Below are positions 63,027-64,000 of a stretch of DNA of 64,000 nt, in pieces. Under the pieces are notes generated by a model. That model had not been told where the DNA came from. It saw only the letters and a list, made by a program, of their open reading frames with translations, and searched no databases. The position numbers were made by a program, and so were the translations under genes. The DNA is from Pseudomonas sp. LP_7_YM (GTDB taxonomy: Bacteria > Pseudomonadota > Gammaproteobacteria > Pseudomonadales > Pseudomonadaceae), in NCBI RefSeq assembly GCF_004364435.1, contig NZ_SOCT01000009.1:62001-126000 (forward strand), given 5' to 3'. Positions within the stretch are counted from its first letter, which is position 1. Each line of letters starts with the position of its first letter.

Positions 63027-64000
63027 ATGATCTGGAAAAACTCCAGCTTTTTATTCGGTGTGATATTGATCCTGGTGCAGCAGGCGTTAAGGGCTGTATC
63101 CACCTATCAACTGGTGGCGCGGGGAAAGCCTTGGCACTGAATAACCTGGATCTGCTGAAAGATAAAATAATTGCCTTTTTTTTGATCGCTCTTGCCGCCT
63201 ATGTGGTAAGCGCTTTCATTGAGTTGGTTGCCGCGCGATTGAAAGCCTGCTTGTGGCGCGACTACGCATGTGCAGTTATTAATAGTGTAGGTAACCAGCA
63301 AACATACTCATCTGCCAAAAATCGAATGGTAATACAAGGTTGGTTGGGCAGTGAGGCGCCGGCCACAATGGATGGCGCAATTTCGATTTACTATGGCCTC
63401 ATCAGTGTCACTTCAAGTGTCGTGTTTACGCTATATGTTTTCCACGTTTTACTCGGCGGGATTGTCACCCTGCTCATTGCTGCAACCATTTTGGTGTCCT
63501 ATGTTTTTGTCAGGGTTGGCAAGGAAAGAATTGGACGCTGGGCAACGGAAATTCAAAGGCGGCGACTTCAGGTGGTCAATGGGATTGACGCTCTTTGGTC
63601 CAAGAGTTTGAACGGAAACTCAGCTATGCGGCTGGAAGCATCTGAGACGTTCCGTACAAGGGCGGATGACTATGCGCTCGGGCGCAGTGCCTACGCCAGG
63701 CTTGAGCAGACAGTAGCGTGTGGACCAATATTCATCGCAGTAATCGCTCTTGTAAGCTATGTCATTGTTTTTCCCGGGCGCGAGTCAGAGTGGGGGGTAA
63801 TCATTGCGATACTGCCTCGCTCCCTACAGCTGTTCGGTAGTGTGCACTCGATGAGTCTCTATGCGAGTAAATTCATCCTGTACCGAAAAAAGATCAGCAA
63901 CCTGGCCGGTTTTTTTGGATCTCTGGATCAGCAACAGTTTAGCGAGCAAATTAAACATCACGAGCTATTGATCAGGGATCTTCATACGGATCAGCTTGTC
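63027..64000 (+). CDS. ABC transporter membrane domain (partial, apparent frameshift)
   Basis: ATG 63027 begins MIWKNSSFLFGVILILVQQA, a first membrane helix, but stops at 63138-63140. The -1 frame, open from 63017, then gives a second helix (IIAFFLIALAAYVVSAFIEL) and runs on to the window end with four further hydrophobic segments and the loop ARLEQTVACGPIFIAV. The order of helices and cytoplasmic helices fits an exporter-type ABC membrane domain; the ATPase domain would lie beyond the window. Either a frameshift near 63100-63140 breaks it, or translation starts internally at TTG 63131. Confidence 0.5.

Overview
The window is chromosomal DNA of a Pseudomonas, most probably a member of the plant-associated P. 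syringae group. Almost every core gene has a typical Pseudomonas sequence and the familiar Pseudomonas neighbours (cspD-clpS-clpA-infA-bpt-aat, ftsK-lolA-rarA-crcB-serS-cysG, the tus operon, rpsU-dnaG-rpoD, lptD-surA-pdxA-rsmA-apaG-apaH-glpE, amgK-murU). An hrp-box-like promoter in front of a candidate type III effector and a nearby rulB (umuC-type) remnant point to the syringae group in particular. No database could be searched; family names rest on motifs and gene order that I recognise.

Left core block (1-28742). In order: the 5' part of aceA, a secretin-fold exported protein, an L16 hydroxylase (roxA) overlapping a GNAT gene, the nudJ-mnmA-hflD-purB operon, the monomeric NADP-isocitrate dehydrogenase, and cspD. 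Next is a compact N-degron set: the clpS adaptor, the clpA unfoldase and both aminoacyl-protein transferases, bpt and aat, with infA in between. ftsK, lolA, rarA, crcB, serS and cysG follow on the plus strand. The minus strand then carries a glutathionyl-hydroquinone reductase, ybiB, tusEBCD (sulfur relay for tRNA 2-thiouridine, which supplies the MnmA encoded earlier) and yccA. The block ends at tRNA-Ser(UGA).

Accessory island (28743-34428). Between tRNA-Ser and a CAU tRNA lies about 5.7 kb of remnants. It holds a broken toxin-antitoxin locus, a decayed IS3-family fragment, a DUF6166-like remnant, a probable new type III effector with a GNAT-like motif under an hrp-box promoter, a small membrane protein, a rulB fragment, an IS66 tnpB fragment invaded by a group II intron, and a second IS3-family copy that cuts the intron reverse transcriptase. 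In P. aeruginosa PAO1, as I remember it, the two flanking blocks are far apart (around PA2604-PA2634 and PA0575-PA0599), so the island also marks a synteny junction.

Right core block (34429-61675). It starts with a CAU tRNA that looks like tRNA-Ile2 and a multiply frameshifted PAS-GGDEF-EAL pseudogene. The macromolecular-synthesis genes rpoD, dnaG and rpsU come next, then tsaD, plsY, folB-folK and cca. The stress operon prkA-yeaH-spoVR follows, then glpE, the lptD-apaH operon (outer-membrane biogenesis, vitamin B6, rRNA methylation, Ap4A hydrolysis), amgK-murU (peptidoglycan sugar recycling), djlA and a DUF3530 protein.

Right edge (61676-64000). The composition becomes clearly more AT-rich. 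A 53-residue Cys/Trp-tailed peptide gene is followed by a strong hairpin, a DUF6875-like gene interrupted by two -1-type frame changes, and the membrane domain of an ABC exporter that runs off the window. The layout resembles a small ribosomal-peptide (RiPP) export locus and is the best candidate here for an undescribed system, although parts of it look broken.
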